Origin: Bostrychus sinensis
Taxonomy: Eukaryota > Chordata > Actinopteri > Gobiiformes > Eleotridae
Direction of reading: 5' to 3'
DNA length: 64,000 bases
Assembly (NCBI GenBank): GCA_020698575.1
Contig: CM036251.1
Coordinates: forward strand, 16,408,288 to 16,472,287
Positions 25,891 to 37,590 of the stretch are shown here, piece by piece. The translations under genes were made by a program, and so were the position numbers. The notes below the pieces were generated by a model, which saw only the letters and a program-made list of their open reading frames with translations, did not search any database and was not told the DNA's origin. Each line of letters opens with the position of its first letter. The first letter of the stretch is position 1.

Positions 25891-26989
25891 ATCTCATAAA
25901 GTGTAACAGCCTTCATACAAAGCTGATCTCCTTTTCTAACTGTGAGAATGAGCTCCTCTGAGTCCTTTATAAAAATTGCCCTTGCACTGCACGATTACAA
26001 CCTCAGACTGGACACTGACTGTATATAAAAACCCAGACAATGAATTTTACCACAGATTGAAGGAGGTACGCCACATCGAACTGGTCGGGCAATAAAGGGA
26101 GCACTCCACATAAGATCGGTGCTGGTGGAAGAAAATTGGCAGAATTCATCAAATGTTGTGTGGGTATAAAGTGTGAGCAGTGGCATGTCGGGCTTTTAAT
26201 GTGAGGAACAGCCCCGGGGCCCCGTGTTTTATGTGGATGGAGGGGTTAACACAAGCCTGTACACTGTGCTTGTCGAGATGGTGAAGAGATTGTCAGATTT
26301 CCCCAGTGTCTCGCTCTCTCCCTCTCTTAGTTTCATGTCATTGGAGCGTTGTAAGTCCCACACACACTGTCGGCCGGTGATTTATGGAGTCATAAGGGCT
26401 GCACCGTGGCGGACCTTGGCCCAGTATTTTATCCTGACACTTATTATTGAAATGAGACATTTGGGTGTAAGGAGGGACTCAAGCCGTTTTCTTACCTCAT
26501 GATGAGCCTGCCAGTCACATCAGATCTCATACCTACTCTGCTGTCCTCCGGGAATATTTAATTCCACTTCTCCACCGAGTGTCTTCCATTGTCACTTGGG
26601 TTTTAGTTATGAAATTGCAAATTGAATTTCTGATGCTGAATGGAGACTGGTGCTCAGGTAAAAATAACTGTGCAGAAGCCACTCCACAGACAGCAGTATC
26701 CCTGTCCCTTGCTGTATTGTTGAAGTAGATCAGCTGGTAATAAACTGGCTTGAGGCACTGGGATATGTGAGCCATTTCAACAAATAATGAACAACAAGCA
26801 CAGTTCTGTGGCACTATAAAATAAAATGTACATAAGAAAGATGTCCAATAAAAGAGGCAGTTACAGCTCTATAGAAATATAAGTGTTTCCCATCGTATAG
26901 TACATCATTGTTTTGCTACTTCAGCTTATTTTTTGTATCTATTTGATGATATTGTAGTTTTGCTCATTCAAGAAAAACATTAAACTTCT

Positions 26990-27159
26990 TTTGTGCTTTC
27001 GGCTTTTCCATTCCGGGGTTCATCTGCCTCCCTGCACAGTGGTTTGAGAATTGATTTGGCATTGTTTTTACTCTGGATGCCCTTCCTTACACAACAGTTT
27101 TCATTCATCAAAGGCGAGTGCGTAGAACCGTCCTATTGTTATAAGTTTTGCATAAAGTG

Positions 27160-27241
<82 letters not shown>
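26990..27241 (+). repeat. LINE-tail family L fragment fused to (TA)n and T35 tracts
   Basis: 'gtgctttcggcttttccatt' and 'actctggatgcccttcctta' mark a family L fragment to about 27120. It is followed by a TA run (about 27161-27206) and then an uninterrupted T run (about 27207-27241). The Ile/Tyr and Lys open frames over this segment are artefacts. Confidence 0.8.
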
Positions 27242-27244
<3 letters not shown>

Positions 27245-29379
27245 GTGAGATGAAGGGTCACATCTATTAAAAAGCTTGTAGTTGTGCATGTGCTCATGTG
27301 CCAGCACCTTCTCCAACCATGGCGAGGTCCTGCAAGGATTGGACACAGAATGGTTTGACAGGGATGAGTGCTAATTAAAAAAATTAAAAAGCATTGTATC
27401 AGCAAAAGGGCATTTTCTATGGGAAAATAGGCCATCCTGCCATCGACACCACCCCTGCTCCACCTCCATAATTCTCTCACCGCCCCTCGCATCACACAGC
27501 CCAGTGGAGGCCCAAACACTGTGAGGTCATGTTTGGTGCTCCTAAAAGCTGAGATGAAACAGGCGTGTAATCAACATCCCTAAACACTCCACTCCTGAGG
27601 CTGCACGACCTACATGTTGCACTCTCCCTCCATCTGCCTGTATACACAAACACAACTCAGAGCAGCAGGTGACGACACACTAGAGATGTTCATTGAGTGG
27701 AGAGTGAGCTTACTACAGATGTAGCACACGAGGTTAGTAAATACTCTCCTCTGATGCTCATTCAGCCGTTGCTAAAGCTGCATTTACCTGAAGAATGACT
27801 TTAAACTCTTTATGTTTTGACTCTACGATGCATGTGAAGACATTCTGATGGCTTACTCTATAAACTCCATACGCCAAAAAACATCAACATTTCATTAAGA
27901 TTCAAAGTGCTACACACAAGCCATAAAGCAATGTATGCAGTTAATTTGAAGGCATAAAAAGCTAATGGACTATTAGAGCCTTCTGCCTGCGGCTGCCTTT
28001 ACTCCTTGCACAAGAACTCCATCAATCACTTGTATCAGTAACTCCCCTCTGCCAGCATCTTCAGAGAGGGTGGAGGAAAATGCATATGAAAGGCACCAGA
28101 TGTGGCCAAAGTTGACATCAGACTGATAAACTGGACCAGCCTCGCTTACACTGTCACAACATTCTGCCCTCGGTCTTTTTAGGATATTGATGGCATCCAG
28201 AAGCCTAGGCGACAGCAGTACTGGATGAGAAAAACCCAGCTGAGCCTTTAGCAAACCTCCTGTATACTTTCATTAGCACCATGCATCATCTTTTTATGGG
28301 GGATACTGGTGGGGATTATTTTACCAACATCCTTTCTCAAATGTATTTATGTTCTATTTGTGACTACAAAATGTCCTTTTAATGCATCAAAAGCATATTC
28401 TATCTCACATTAATTTCCTATGGCCACTTTAGAGTCTCTAATTGACCTATACATATGTGAAGAAAACTAGGATAAAACATGGAGGACATGCTGACCCCTT
28501 TTGAAACAAGTTCAAAACTAATTTCAACACTTTATTTATAATTTATTATTTACTTTTGACTAAGATAATAAGGTATTTCTCTACTTTCATATTAACAAAC
28601 TGAGTTTGAACTGAATTCCTGGTCTATAGAGCATCCAGACTCTATGCAAAGTCACATTTGATGAAGTTTTCTACTTGATGTTTGCTCTCAAGAGCTTTTA
28701 GTGACAAGATATTTACCTCCATGTTACACCCAGCTGCCCTGTGAGCACACAACTTCTGAATTTCTTTGTCAGTAACTGCAGCACATTCAAACCGAGAGCA
28801 AAAAAGGGGTTTGATCCCTTTCGATTCACTCTGCTAAGCCGCTTTTGTGTGTTTGCTGTGGGGAGAGTCTGGTGGTGGTCTCAAGAGCTTAAACTGAAAA
28901 CACACATTTCTCTCCAAGCTACAGCTGCTGAATATCCATGTGTAAACAACCTGCAGATGAATCTCGGCCCAATTCCTACATCTCCACATTTCTTTTCCTT
29001 CCAAACTTCACATTTACCTGATAATTTCTTGGCCTGATTGTAGAGCAACTCCACTTTTCACGAATAATCACCATAGTGGCTTCCTGGACTAGATGGATAA
29101 TTCATGTTGACTGTGTGCATATGGAGTCATGTTGGGCCGTGAGGAGCTTGCAATGGGCTTGATAAACACTACAGCTGCTAAATAATTTGTTGCAAACAGA
29201 TTTGTTGACTAGCATTCATTTAGGAATGAATATGTAATTGCACACTTTGAGTAAACACTTAAACAGGCTCCAGAAATGACATAGACGTTAGTGCTGCAGC
29301 ATCTGAATGTGTGATATTAAAGTTTAAAAAGGTTATGTGGCTTATATGGTTTTGTTATGTTTAAAATTTTAAATATGTC

Positions 29380-30445
29380 TTTTCCTTTTGCCTGTTCAGC
29401 TGAGAATCATCTGCCTCCATTTAGCTCTATCCTCTGCATCCTCTTCTCTTACACCAACTTCATATCCTCTTTAGGGATGTCCGATTAACCGATTCTACCA
29501 TTATTCGACATTATAAACGTCACAGTAAGATAACCGTATGAATTTTTGAAACCACGGTATCTGGTGGGGAGTTCTCATGCATCACTTCTTGGAGTCCCCA
29601 GTACGTTTTATTTGGTGCTTGAACGAAACGGAGTATGTCCACTGTGAGTCAGGCTCAGGTTAACCCCACCCACGTTCGCACCATTCACGACATTCATGGT
29701 GCTGCTCCTTATGTCTCCCTCTCTCGCCTCATACTCTCGACCGCTCCATTATGTGCTAAATATATGCGCAAACTCTGAGCTAAACTCCAACAGAAACTGA
29801 CTGAAACGCTGGGACACTGTCCTCTGCTGAGACACAGCGTGTGTGGACTCTAGTCAGCTCAGGGGCTGATGACTCCTGGCGAGGCTGTGCTGTGTGGATG
29901 GAGCTATGTGCTGTTATCTCACTGCTGTTTGACGCCAGTTACTATCAGAAAAAAAATCAAAAAAATATTAGTTGTAGTAATGGCCTTATAAATGTATGCC
30001 ACAAACTGGCCCACAGTTATTACATGTTTATATGATCCCTGTAGCTAATCAATGAAATAAAAAAAAGAAATACAAATATCTAAAGAATGGGTCAGACAGC
30101 TTTAGCAGCATTTAATAAACATTTTTGTAAATAATCGTGAAAATCGTATAATTGCAGTATTTCATTTTCAAAAATTTGACATTGTGACATCCCTACAGCC
30201 ATAAATATCATCTTTGGTTTTGCTCTAGGCCACCTGTCAGGAAGCTCTGACCTCAGCATCATTTACCAATATATATTTACTATCCCTCCTCTGTACATGT
30301 CTAAACCATGCCAGACTGGCTTCTCTGATGTTATCTCTGAAATGTCTCACATGAGTTGTCCCTCTGGTGTACACAGTCCTAAATTCTTTTTATCCTCATC
30401 TCTCCCAACAAGAAACTTTATACATAAGCGATTTTTTTTACCATT
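29380..30445 (-). pseudogene. Non-LTR retrotransposon ORF2 C-terminal remnant, interrupted by a MITE
   Basis: On the minus strand the right half reads 'REASLAWFRHVQRRD', matching the usual 'ARLRWFGHVQRRD' tail of a widespread fish LINE. After the interruption the left half continues with 'EDMKLV' and 'atggaggcagatgattctc'. Stops and frameshifts are numerous. On the + strand it is recognisable as 'catctgcctccatttagctc' and 'catgccagactggcttctct'. The insertion 29472-30195 splits it. Confidence 0.75.
29472..30195. mobile_element. hAT-like MITE (724 bp) inside the LINE remnant
   Basis: Left end TAGGGATGTCCGAT; right end reversed TAGGGATGTCACAATG; the first nine bases agree exactly. Host LINE sequence stops and resumes at these ends, which supports the boundaries. 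The flanking 8-mers do not match, so the target-site duplication is eroded or the ends are off by a few bases. Confidence 0.65.
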
Positions 30446-30605
30446 TACAGATACAGGCCAAAGATACAGTACTAACTTCATTCACTAAAAGAACTAAGGA
30501 TTCGTTTTAGTTTTAGATTGTGAGGCGTAAGGATTTTGTAGCTCAATTGAAAGAGCATTTTTTCTTGAACTAGAAGATCCTCGAGTTTGATTCCAGGTAC
30601 TTACT
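30440..30605 (+). repeat. Composite SINE copy (tRNA-like module)
   Basis: 'aggccaaagatacagtacta' and 'gaactaaggattcgttttag' are followed by 'tagctcaattgaaagagcat' (A-box-like) and 'gagtttgattccaggtac' (B-box-like). Module order matches 22620-22765 and 38235-38605. Confidence 0.72.
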
Positions 30606-32074
30606 TAGTCTATATCTTACTTTCTTTTGGCAAATGTGTGTGTATTTGTTCATTGATGCACCATTCTTTGATCATTGCCTTTCTTAAAAGCCTAAGACTT
30701 TTACACAGTGAGGACTTGTTGTGCTGCAGGACGATTATGTTAATTTCAGATCACATTTTGGTTTGTATTACTTTTCAAATCTGTCCAACCTACATATGTG
30801 TTTCCATTTTAACAGGTGGATAAGTGAAAATAAAATAATTTGAGAGACATTTCAAAACAATGCTGGAGGCACTTCTTCTGTTGGTAGGTTCTCAAAGAGT
30901 ATTTAGGAAGCTGGTGCAAGCCTTTCCCATCTGTCAGATAGGACTTTGAGTGTACACAGCCACCAAAACAAAGTGTGGCAGAGGATTTAAATGGGAAGAC
31001 ATCCATTCAGGAAGCTCCAGTCCCCTGTGCAGGAGTTAAGGCTACTTAATATTCTTCTGTAGATTGGTGGATTAATTGTTCCATCTGGCTGTTGAGAAAC
31101 CCATTGAAATTAAAAAAACAAAAAAACAAAACAAAAAACACAAAAAAAAACACTCTCAGTATTTTTTTTTTTTTTTGTGTTGTTTCATTGTGGTTAGGAT
31201 TGGAAAAAGCAGGAGGAGTGTAGATTGGACAGGCTGCACCAAAGGGATAGCTGGGAAATGCGGTCATTTTTCTTTTGTCATACACCATAGCCCGCCTCAT
31301 TTGTCTGCTCCAAGTTCTTTGTTTCCAGTGGGCTACTGGTCCAAGATTAGGCTGCACAAGTAGAAGCTCAGGGAATAGGGTCCTGAATTATTATTATTAT
31401 AGTAGGCCATGTTTCTTTAATACAGTACTTAAAACCTAATGTATGTGTGGCAGTGTTTAATAACTGCTGACTGGCCAAAAAGGCAGGTTTCAGAGCAGGA
31501 TGGAGAGATAGATGAGGGTAGGGGAGGCACAGAGGAAGTGTATTTTTTCTACAAATTGCCCTGCAGATACTCAGGAGGAGTGTTGACCCAGTTTATGTGG
31601 CGCTCAGGTGATTAATGCAGCGTTGCTCTAAACAAAGGTCGTATGAGGAGGCAGAGGAGCAGACCGGCGCACAACAAGAGCTCAGGGACATGTGTGTATA
31701 TGGCTCTCTTTATATGGCTGAGGAAATAAGTAGGTTTTGTAAGGCATCAGTCATTCCCAAGAGGAAATGAATGGAAGTAAAAGGAAGAAAAATGTGTACA
31801 AGCACAGACAGTGTGTACTCCATTACCGACCATTACGTGTGTGTGTGCAGTGCTGTTAGATATTAACATTGGTTAAATTGATCTTGTTTTTTTGGGCTGT
31901 GTTTGCAGCTTATTGGAGGATAGTGCAAAAGTGTAAGACATAATCAAAAGGCATAGAGACCAAGTAAAAGATATCTTAAAATCAGGATTTGTTCCTGAAC
32001 TTGATTAGTAATTAAAATCTTCCCTAAATGATGTCATTCCAAAAACAAGAGTGGTTTTAACACAGTAATATAAC

Positions 32075-33042
32075 CAGGGCTTGACCATCGATGTATAATA
32101 AGACCTGGATAGGGCACCGCCCCCTCAGTTTGATCAGTGGCCGCTCTGTGGAAGTACAGCAAAAAATCCCATGCAGCCCAGAAAGGATTTTCCCCGTAGA
32201 TCGCAATGTAAAAAGAAACGCCTGATGTTCAGCTGACAGGACACTTACAGCTCATAAAATTTGTCATATTTTATAGTGTTTATTATCTAGTTTCACACCG
32301 TAGACTTTTGCCCTCTTCAAAATCTTTAATTTGGTCAAAAAATAACTTTTATGGTTTGTGACGTCACCGCTCTAGCCTGCCATCGCACCCATTGGTCAGA
32401 GCCGATTGCTTGCTCAAGGGCCGCAGTGTGCCTGCTCTATGGGCTGCAGGACGTGGAAGTAACAGAGAAGTAAAAAACTTTTTTGGCATCACGTGATAAT
32501 GAACACGGCTATTGAAAACAACGACGGTCGTGACGTCATTCATTATTCAGTTCTATAATACATCCATGGGCTTGACATTAGCACTAGCCATGCCTAGCCC
32601 AAGCCCAAGCCCTAGTGTTTACTGGTAGATTTCCATTTTGGCTAGTACCACTTTTAGTCTCATTAGCCACTTTGGCCAGTTGGATTTTATTTATGTAGCT
32701 TAACTTTAGAGACCCTTAATTTCTTTTGCTATGTTTGACCACCTAATTCAGTACAGAATAACTCATCATAATCTTTGAAAAAAAAAAAAAAAAGTATTAA
32801 AATAGACCACATGCAAAAATATTTTTTTTCTGCGTAGGTAAACCTCTTTTCCACATATTTGATAAATTCTTGTCTACACATAAAACCAAGCTTTACATTT
32901 CATTAAGCTTATTGTTTGCTATAAAATACGATATATATAAATAAATAAAACATTTGAACTAAATAAATAAATTCTGGCTAGTAACATTTGAAAAGGACTT
33001 GCAACAGTGGCCAGTGAACAAAAAAGTCAATGTCAAGCCCTG
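32075..33042. mobile_element. hAT-like element (outer of a nested pair), perfect 8-bp duplication
   Basis: Flanked by identical aatataac at 32067-32074 and 33043-33050. Left end CAGGGCTTGAC; right end GTCAAGCCCTG, an exact 11-base inverted repeat. Without the inner insertion it is about 480 bp. Interior 'gctagtaccacttttagtct' and 'gctagtaacatttg' are non-coding. Confidence 0.85.
32086..32567. mobile_element. Inner transposon (about 480 bp) inserted 11 bp into the outer hAT element
   Basis: The 9-mer gggcttgac lies at 32077-32085 and again at 32568-32576. Ends CATCGATGTATAATA and, reversed, CATGGATGTATTATA are inverted repeats (2 mismatches in 15). A duplication of 8-9 bp suggests hAT; the exact base is ambiguous because of microhomology at the ends. 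The interior carries 'accgccccctcagtttgatc' and other non-coding sequence. Confidence 0.8.
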
Positions 33043-33668
33043 AATATAACATATGTACAGTATAATGTAATGTAAATTATTCATGAAGTAGACCAATTTA
33101 CTGAAAATCTGCTAAAGTGGACCCTAGGTCATCAAGATGAGTCACAGGCCTTTTGTTTTTTGTCGATAATTGACATCAGTGTGACAACAAAGCAACCACT
33201 GTACCGTTACTAATCTTACCAACATGGAATTGCTAAAAAGCTGCTTACTCGCAGGTTGCTTATCCAGTCATCTGACAGGTATCAGTTTAAATATTTGTCT
33301 TTTGCAAATGCTTTCTATGGAAGCTCTTCCATATTCTGTGTAACAGACCATCAGGTGGATCAGGTTACTACGGTGTGACTGTAGGATTTTAGTTATTGAA
33401 TCATGTCATTTATTTGTAACGTGCTCTGAAATGCTCCCATGCTCTGACAAATTGCTATAAAAAGTACTGTAAAAATGTAAGGAAATCTTATTAAACAGAT
33501 CAATGTTGTACCACTGCAACCACCATTTGTGTCACCATTATGCATATTGTATGGACTGTGCTGTTGAGCATGTATTAACACTGAACTAGTCGAGGGATAT
33601 CTGTGTAAACAAATTCAAACACTAGCAGGTCCCTGGTGCCTTTTTCAGATGTTTTTAAAAAGGCACGA

Positions 33669-33718
33669 TACACACACACACACACACACAACACACACAC
33701 ACACACACATACACACAC
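33669..33718. repeat. (CA)n microsatellite, about 25 units with one interruption
   Basis: CA run broken once by 'caacac' and near its end by 'cat'. Confidence 0.92.
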
Positions 33719-34544
33719 TAGCCTGCACTTGCAATTGTCCTTTTCAAGTGAGAAGTTAGTTATGTGTTTTCTGTCTAGTAGTACATTGCATTTTAAAGGG
33801 AGTTTGTGATCCGAGGCTTAAAATCTGCTACGTTTTGAGTTTCTCTCTATTACTCTATATTTTCCCAAGCAGCCACTTTTGAATATAAATCCCTTTTTTA
33901 CTTTGAGGCTAATATTTGAACTTTTAGTCTGCAGTGTAAGTCTGCCTTTTTTTAAAATATATATTTAAATACAATGGTGAGTATAATTATCTAACGCCTA
34001 CTTTCTTTTTGTACTCTTGTGGTTATCTAAATTATTATCTCAGGTTTCAGTGCTTGGCTCAAAGCGTGTTCTCTGAGGGATCCCACAGTCAGGCTTTTCT
34101 GTTCCAGAGAAATTACTGGCGCTAAATGAAGCAATGATTTTCTTTATGTGCGCCAGCAGTAGTGAGAAGGGTTTTCAATCTGTGAGAAGAATCCAGTTCA
34201 TTTTGTGGAGATGAGGTTGAAGACGAACTGAACAGAGGCTATTTAGGCTTTGATCTGACATTCTGATAATGTTGCTTCAAAGCTTGTTGTGGTCTGTGTG
34301 TCCAGAATTTTAATAAAATTTTGTTGCTCCTGGAAAAAGAAATCCAGGCGAAAACACAGAGCAATTTAAATTTCTACCTAAATGCATCTATTTTGGTGAC
34401 GCTGTCAGTAAAAATGGTCACAATGTACTGAACAAGAATGTTATAACTAAAAAACAAGTTGGATTTTGACATTTTCAGGAGATTTAGAAAGAATTTTAGT
34501 GTTTGGTATGGATCTGAATGTAGTCTGGATTCAGGATTTTATTT

Positions 34545-34740
34545 TTTATTTTTGTTCAGCTTTAATGGATAGTGCAGTGCATTAAAGCTGAGAAGTGCCA
34601 GGAAATCATAGGGAAAGAGCAGGGAGAGACATTTGGCAAGTGTTGGAGTCCGAACTTAAATCCAGAAGGCAGAGGAAGGTTGTAGTTGCTGCGTACAAGT
34701 GCCATAGTTCTACCAACTGAGCTATAGGATCCAAGAATTC
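34545..34740 (-). mobile_element. tRNA-derived SINE
   Basis: Read on the minus strand: 'tagctcagttggtagaacta' is an A box, 'aagttcggactcc' is a B box, then 'gtctctccctgctctttccc' and 'ttaaagctgaacaaa' form the body and tail. A second minus-strand copy lies at 42695-42900. The tRNA-like promoter layout is clear; the source tRNA is not assigned. Confidence 0.8.
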
Positions 34741-34859
34741 TTAAATCGATTCTGTATCTGTAGTCAGAAATATGTCCTAAATCCCAACAAGAAATGATTA
34801 GTTGATTCTTTTTTTGTGAGGCATGTTTTCTGTTTTGAGTCCAGGTTTGTGTTAGACTT

Positions 34860-34930
34860 AGGACTTAGACTAATGTGTTTACCATTGCGAGATAGAGCCA
34901 ATGCCTTAGTAGAAGACTGTGCTTTCAGAG
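34860..34930 (+). repeat. Composite-repeat fragment ('gcgagatagagcca' block)
   Basis: 'taccattgcgagatagagcc' recurs at 38435 (+), and as the complement at 44325 and 62380. It is a short module of the RTE/SINE composite. Confidence 0.55.
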
Positions 34931-35080
34931 TGCTTTTAGGTCACTTGTTCTTGCTGTGGTTTTGCTAATTTTTCCAGAACTCCCTTCACACACCGTTTAG
35001 TAACAGGCAGATAATGTTCCATGAAGGAGCTGTACTTACCGTGGCACAATGATATTAATATTTCCCAAATTTCTTTACAG

Positions 35081-35334
35081 GTGAATGGGAAGGAGTTGTC
35101 CAAGTCGAGTCATGACGAGGCGGTGGCGTCCTTCTGCGCTGCTAAGGATCCCGTGGTGGTACAGGTCATTCGGAGGACCCCAAGCGGCCGCCCCCATGGC
35201 CCCCTTCAGGAGATCCAGGTGGTGGACGTGTGTACTCAAACCGACATCACCTTTGAACACATCATGGCTCTGGCCAAGCTCCGCCCCACCACACCCCCCG
35301 TGCCTGACGTCTGTCCCTTCCTGCTCTCAGACAG
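35081..35334 (+). CDS. pdzrn4: pdzrn4 exon A: second half of PDZ1 plus start of inter-PDZ linker (product residues 1-85 of this window)
   Basis: The exon opens in phase 0 after 'ttctttacag' and closes at 'gacag|gtacca' in phase 2, splitting a Ser codon. It encodes 84 full codons starting VNGKELSKSSHDEAV. This is the beta-D/alpha-B/beta-E/F half of a PDZ domain: the 'VNG' turn, a helix with His at the alpha-B1 position (SHDEAV, typical of class I PDZ domains) and the last strands 'VVVQVIRRTP'. The segment 'TQTDITFEHIMALAKLRP' and then 'PPVPDVCPFLLSD' follow. From memory, the first part is shared by PDZRN3 and PDZRN4, and the second resembles only PDZRN4. PDZRN proteins are cytoplasmic scaffolds with an N-terminal RING E3 ligase module; that module and the GLGF loop of PDZ1 are not in this window. 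The open frame continues 20 codons upstream to an ATG at 35021, but that part is intronic. Confidence 0.96.
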
Positions 35335-35389
35335 GTACCAACCACACTGCTGCGTTTTAACATCTCAATATCTTCTGTCCTTTTGATGT

Positions 35390-35565
35390 ACTCATTCCTG
35401 ATCCCATCCGTCCTTGTCACTCCCAAAACAGAACCTCAGCATCTTCAGCTCTGCTACCTCCAGCCCTGCCCACCTGTCTACAACATGGCTGGTCTCACCA
35501 CTGTCCTTCTGTTCCTGCTTACACTCTTTTGTTACAGAACACACCTGCTTAGACCTCTGTGCATT
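35390..35565 (-). pseudogene. Non-LTR retrotransposon ORF2 remnant next to exon A
   Basis: On the minus strand 'gtgacaaggacggatgggat' reads V-T-R-T-D-G-I and continues R-N-E-Y. 'gtagcagagctgaagatgct' reads V-A-E-L-K-M-L. Both resemble the segment upstream of the 'RWFGHVQRRD' tail in the same LINE family as 29380-30445. The remnant begins about 55 bp after the exon A donor. It is frameshifted and short, so function is excluded. Confidence 0.7.
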
Positions 35566-36069
35566 GACTCTAGCTCATGGCAATTACACCAATATATTAG
35601 GTAACTTGTATTCCACACATTACGTATGGCTGCCTGATTAGCCTAAGCTGATGAATTAATAAATGTAAATGATCTGGGTGCTATGAAGCAGAAACAACAA
35701 TCTCTGTGAGAAAATAGCATTACGAGGTTGGTCTGTGCTCTGTAAATTAATTTTATAGCCTAACGTCAAAGTAATTCTGACAAATAGCATGGACTTATTT
35801 TGATAAATGAGCTTCTGCAGTGTCCTTCATGTTTACCTTTTCTTTTCAGCAATGAGAACTAGAGGGCAGGCGGAGGGATGCAAATTAATATCGCAGTATC
35901 AGTGTCTGCAAAGTTGTTTTTTAAATGATTATTTTGTTTGTTGTAAAGGATTAAACTTGTACTTGTTGACATCGATACATACAAAGACACACAAAAAAAC
36001 ATGAAACTGCTGCCGCAAAAAGCTATGATACTAAAAAGACAAAAATAATCGCTGGTTACCGTGGTTACT

Positions 36070-36335
36070 CTCAGTGAGGAGTTTGTGGGACCTGGGCTGT
36101 CCTGCCTGTGAGTTTTCTCAGGGGACTCTGGTGTCCTCTCACCTGCAAGAGACATGCACATATAAAGGTGAATTAGTGAAACTTAATTTTCCCCCCTTGA
36201 ATGAATGTCAGAGTGAACGGTTGTCTGCCCGGGTCAGTGTCAACCCCCTCCTAAGGCCCATAGTTGCAAGGCTAGGCTCCAACCATCTGCAACCTCTAAC
36301 AGGAGTAAGTGGAGTGAAAATGAATAGATAATACA
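36070..36335 (+). repeat. SINE-like family S copy, degenerate
   Basis: 'ttgaatgaatgtcagagtga', 'ggttgtctgcccgggtcagt', 'cctaaggcccatagttgcaa', 'ggctaggctccaaccatctg', tail 'aaaatgaatagataa'. Confidence 0.65.
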
Positions 36336-37434
36336 TGCTAAAAACAGAAGCGAAAGAAAACATATATTACGACAAAATAACTTCAAAGACAACATTATGA
36401 GCTAGATTCTGGGTGGTGCTATACCTCAAAGACATATTTTTAGATGGAAAAAACTTTCTGGAGAGGTTTTCCAAGAAAGATTGCTTGTTAGTTCCCTTTC
36501 CGACATTTTAGTTTATGTTGTGTTCATCTCAAAGGAGGAGTAAAATGTGTATAAGAAGAAGTTTAGGAAAAGAAATATCTAGGTTTCCTCTCGGGGGAGC
36601 AAGGTAGTGGCACAGTGCTGGAGTTTTATAACAGAAGTGGGTAAAGTGTTTCAGTACAATTAAATCTAACTATGACAAACATCTTAAATTTTTTTACAGT
36701 CCGCGGTCTTTTGTCTTTAGGGGGCTTGTTTAAACAGCCATAGAGCTGTATCAGTCAATTCCCCACCTGGATTTTTCATTGTTGCAAATGTCATTTAAAT
36801 TATGTTATTGTCACAAGATAAAGGACTGCATGCAGTCTAATCAAACTATCCCCCATGGGTCTTCATCCAATAAATGCAGTTACATTGCATATTTTTCCAA
36901 GTCGCACAAGCTTTACAAGGTGATTATATCCAATGGGCTAATAAACAACAAGGCTGCAACAACAGGTTACTGCAGCCTCAGGCCTCAGCTCAAATGTAAT
37001 CAATGCATCCCATAAAACCCATATTATTTACTTCTCTTTGTCTGACAACGGGCGCAGTTGAATAAACAGCATTTGAGAGATGCAAATAGCTTCTCAATTG
37101 TGTTCAGTGGTAAGCACAGGACAGAGCTAAAGACCATAATTGTTGAGGCTGTAAAAAGGCTGGAAAACATTGCAATACTTCATCAATAGAAAAAAAAATG
37201 ATGATTTTTCCTGCAAGCACTTTTATTTTGTTGCTTATAAACCTTTTTTCATGTGCACTAGTATACAGGTGAGGTTTTTCAAAATAATATTGTTATTCTT
37301 TGTTACAGTATATATGGATATACTGTAATCCATTGTTCTGACACTTTTTATCTTCATACTGTGGCCAGGTTCTTGACAAAGCACAGCCCTTAAAATTCAT
37401 TCTTACCTGTATTTATTCACCTTCTTCCACTTAT

Positions 37435-37590
37435 TCCAGTTAGGACTCGTGGGTAATTGGGGCCTATGGAGCCTACTGGGCAGTTTGTCTCAGGGGTGAC
37501 ACAGAAACAAAGACAAAGAGACAACCATTCACTCTCACATTCATTCACTAGGGGCACTTTAGAGTCACCAATTCACCTAACACAAGCCCA
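37435..37590 (-). repeat. SINE-like family S copy
   Basis: Complement landmarks: 'acaaccattcactctcacat', 'tcattcactaggggcacttt', 'agagtcaccaattcacctaa'. Confidence 0.7.

Larger units (their letters stand above)
1..35080 (+). other. pdzrn4: Large intron of pdzrn4 upstream of the first exon in the window (5' end not in window)
   Basis: The stretch ends with the acceptor 'ttctttacag' directly before a phase-0 PDZ1 exon, so it is intron (or intron plus more distal sequence). The preceding PDZ1 exon should encode the GLGF loop and a segment like 'GLQIHDRIIE' ending just before a donor. I looked for it by eye and found nothing convincing, so it probably lies outside. The open frames here are short, lack family motifs and mostly fall in repeats. 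Contents are itemised separately. Stretches with no named feature, such as 861-1790, 4131-5240, 8000-9020, 9791-11230, 13030-14650, 18161-20220, 20446-22620, 27242-29380 and 30606-32070, are AT-leaning intronic sequence. Alternative first exons cannot be excluded. Confidence 0.85.

Noticed and set aside
27101..27519. Minus-strand frames of 81 and 119 codons with Lys and Ile/Tyr runs
   Set aside because: Translation of the T35 and TA tracts; no conserved protein portion.
1..35080. Upstream PDZ1, RING or TRAF-zinc-finger exons
   Set aside because: I searched by eye for segments encoding the GLGF loop, HDRI(I/L)E before a donor, and Cys/His clusters; none were convincing. A profile search of all frames with PDZRN4 exons would settle it.
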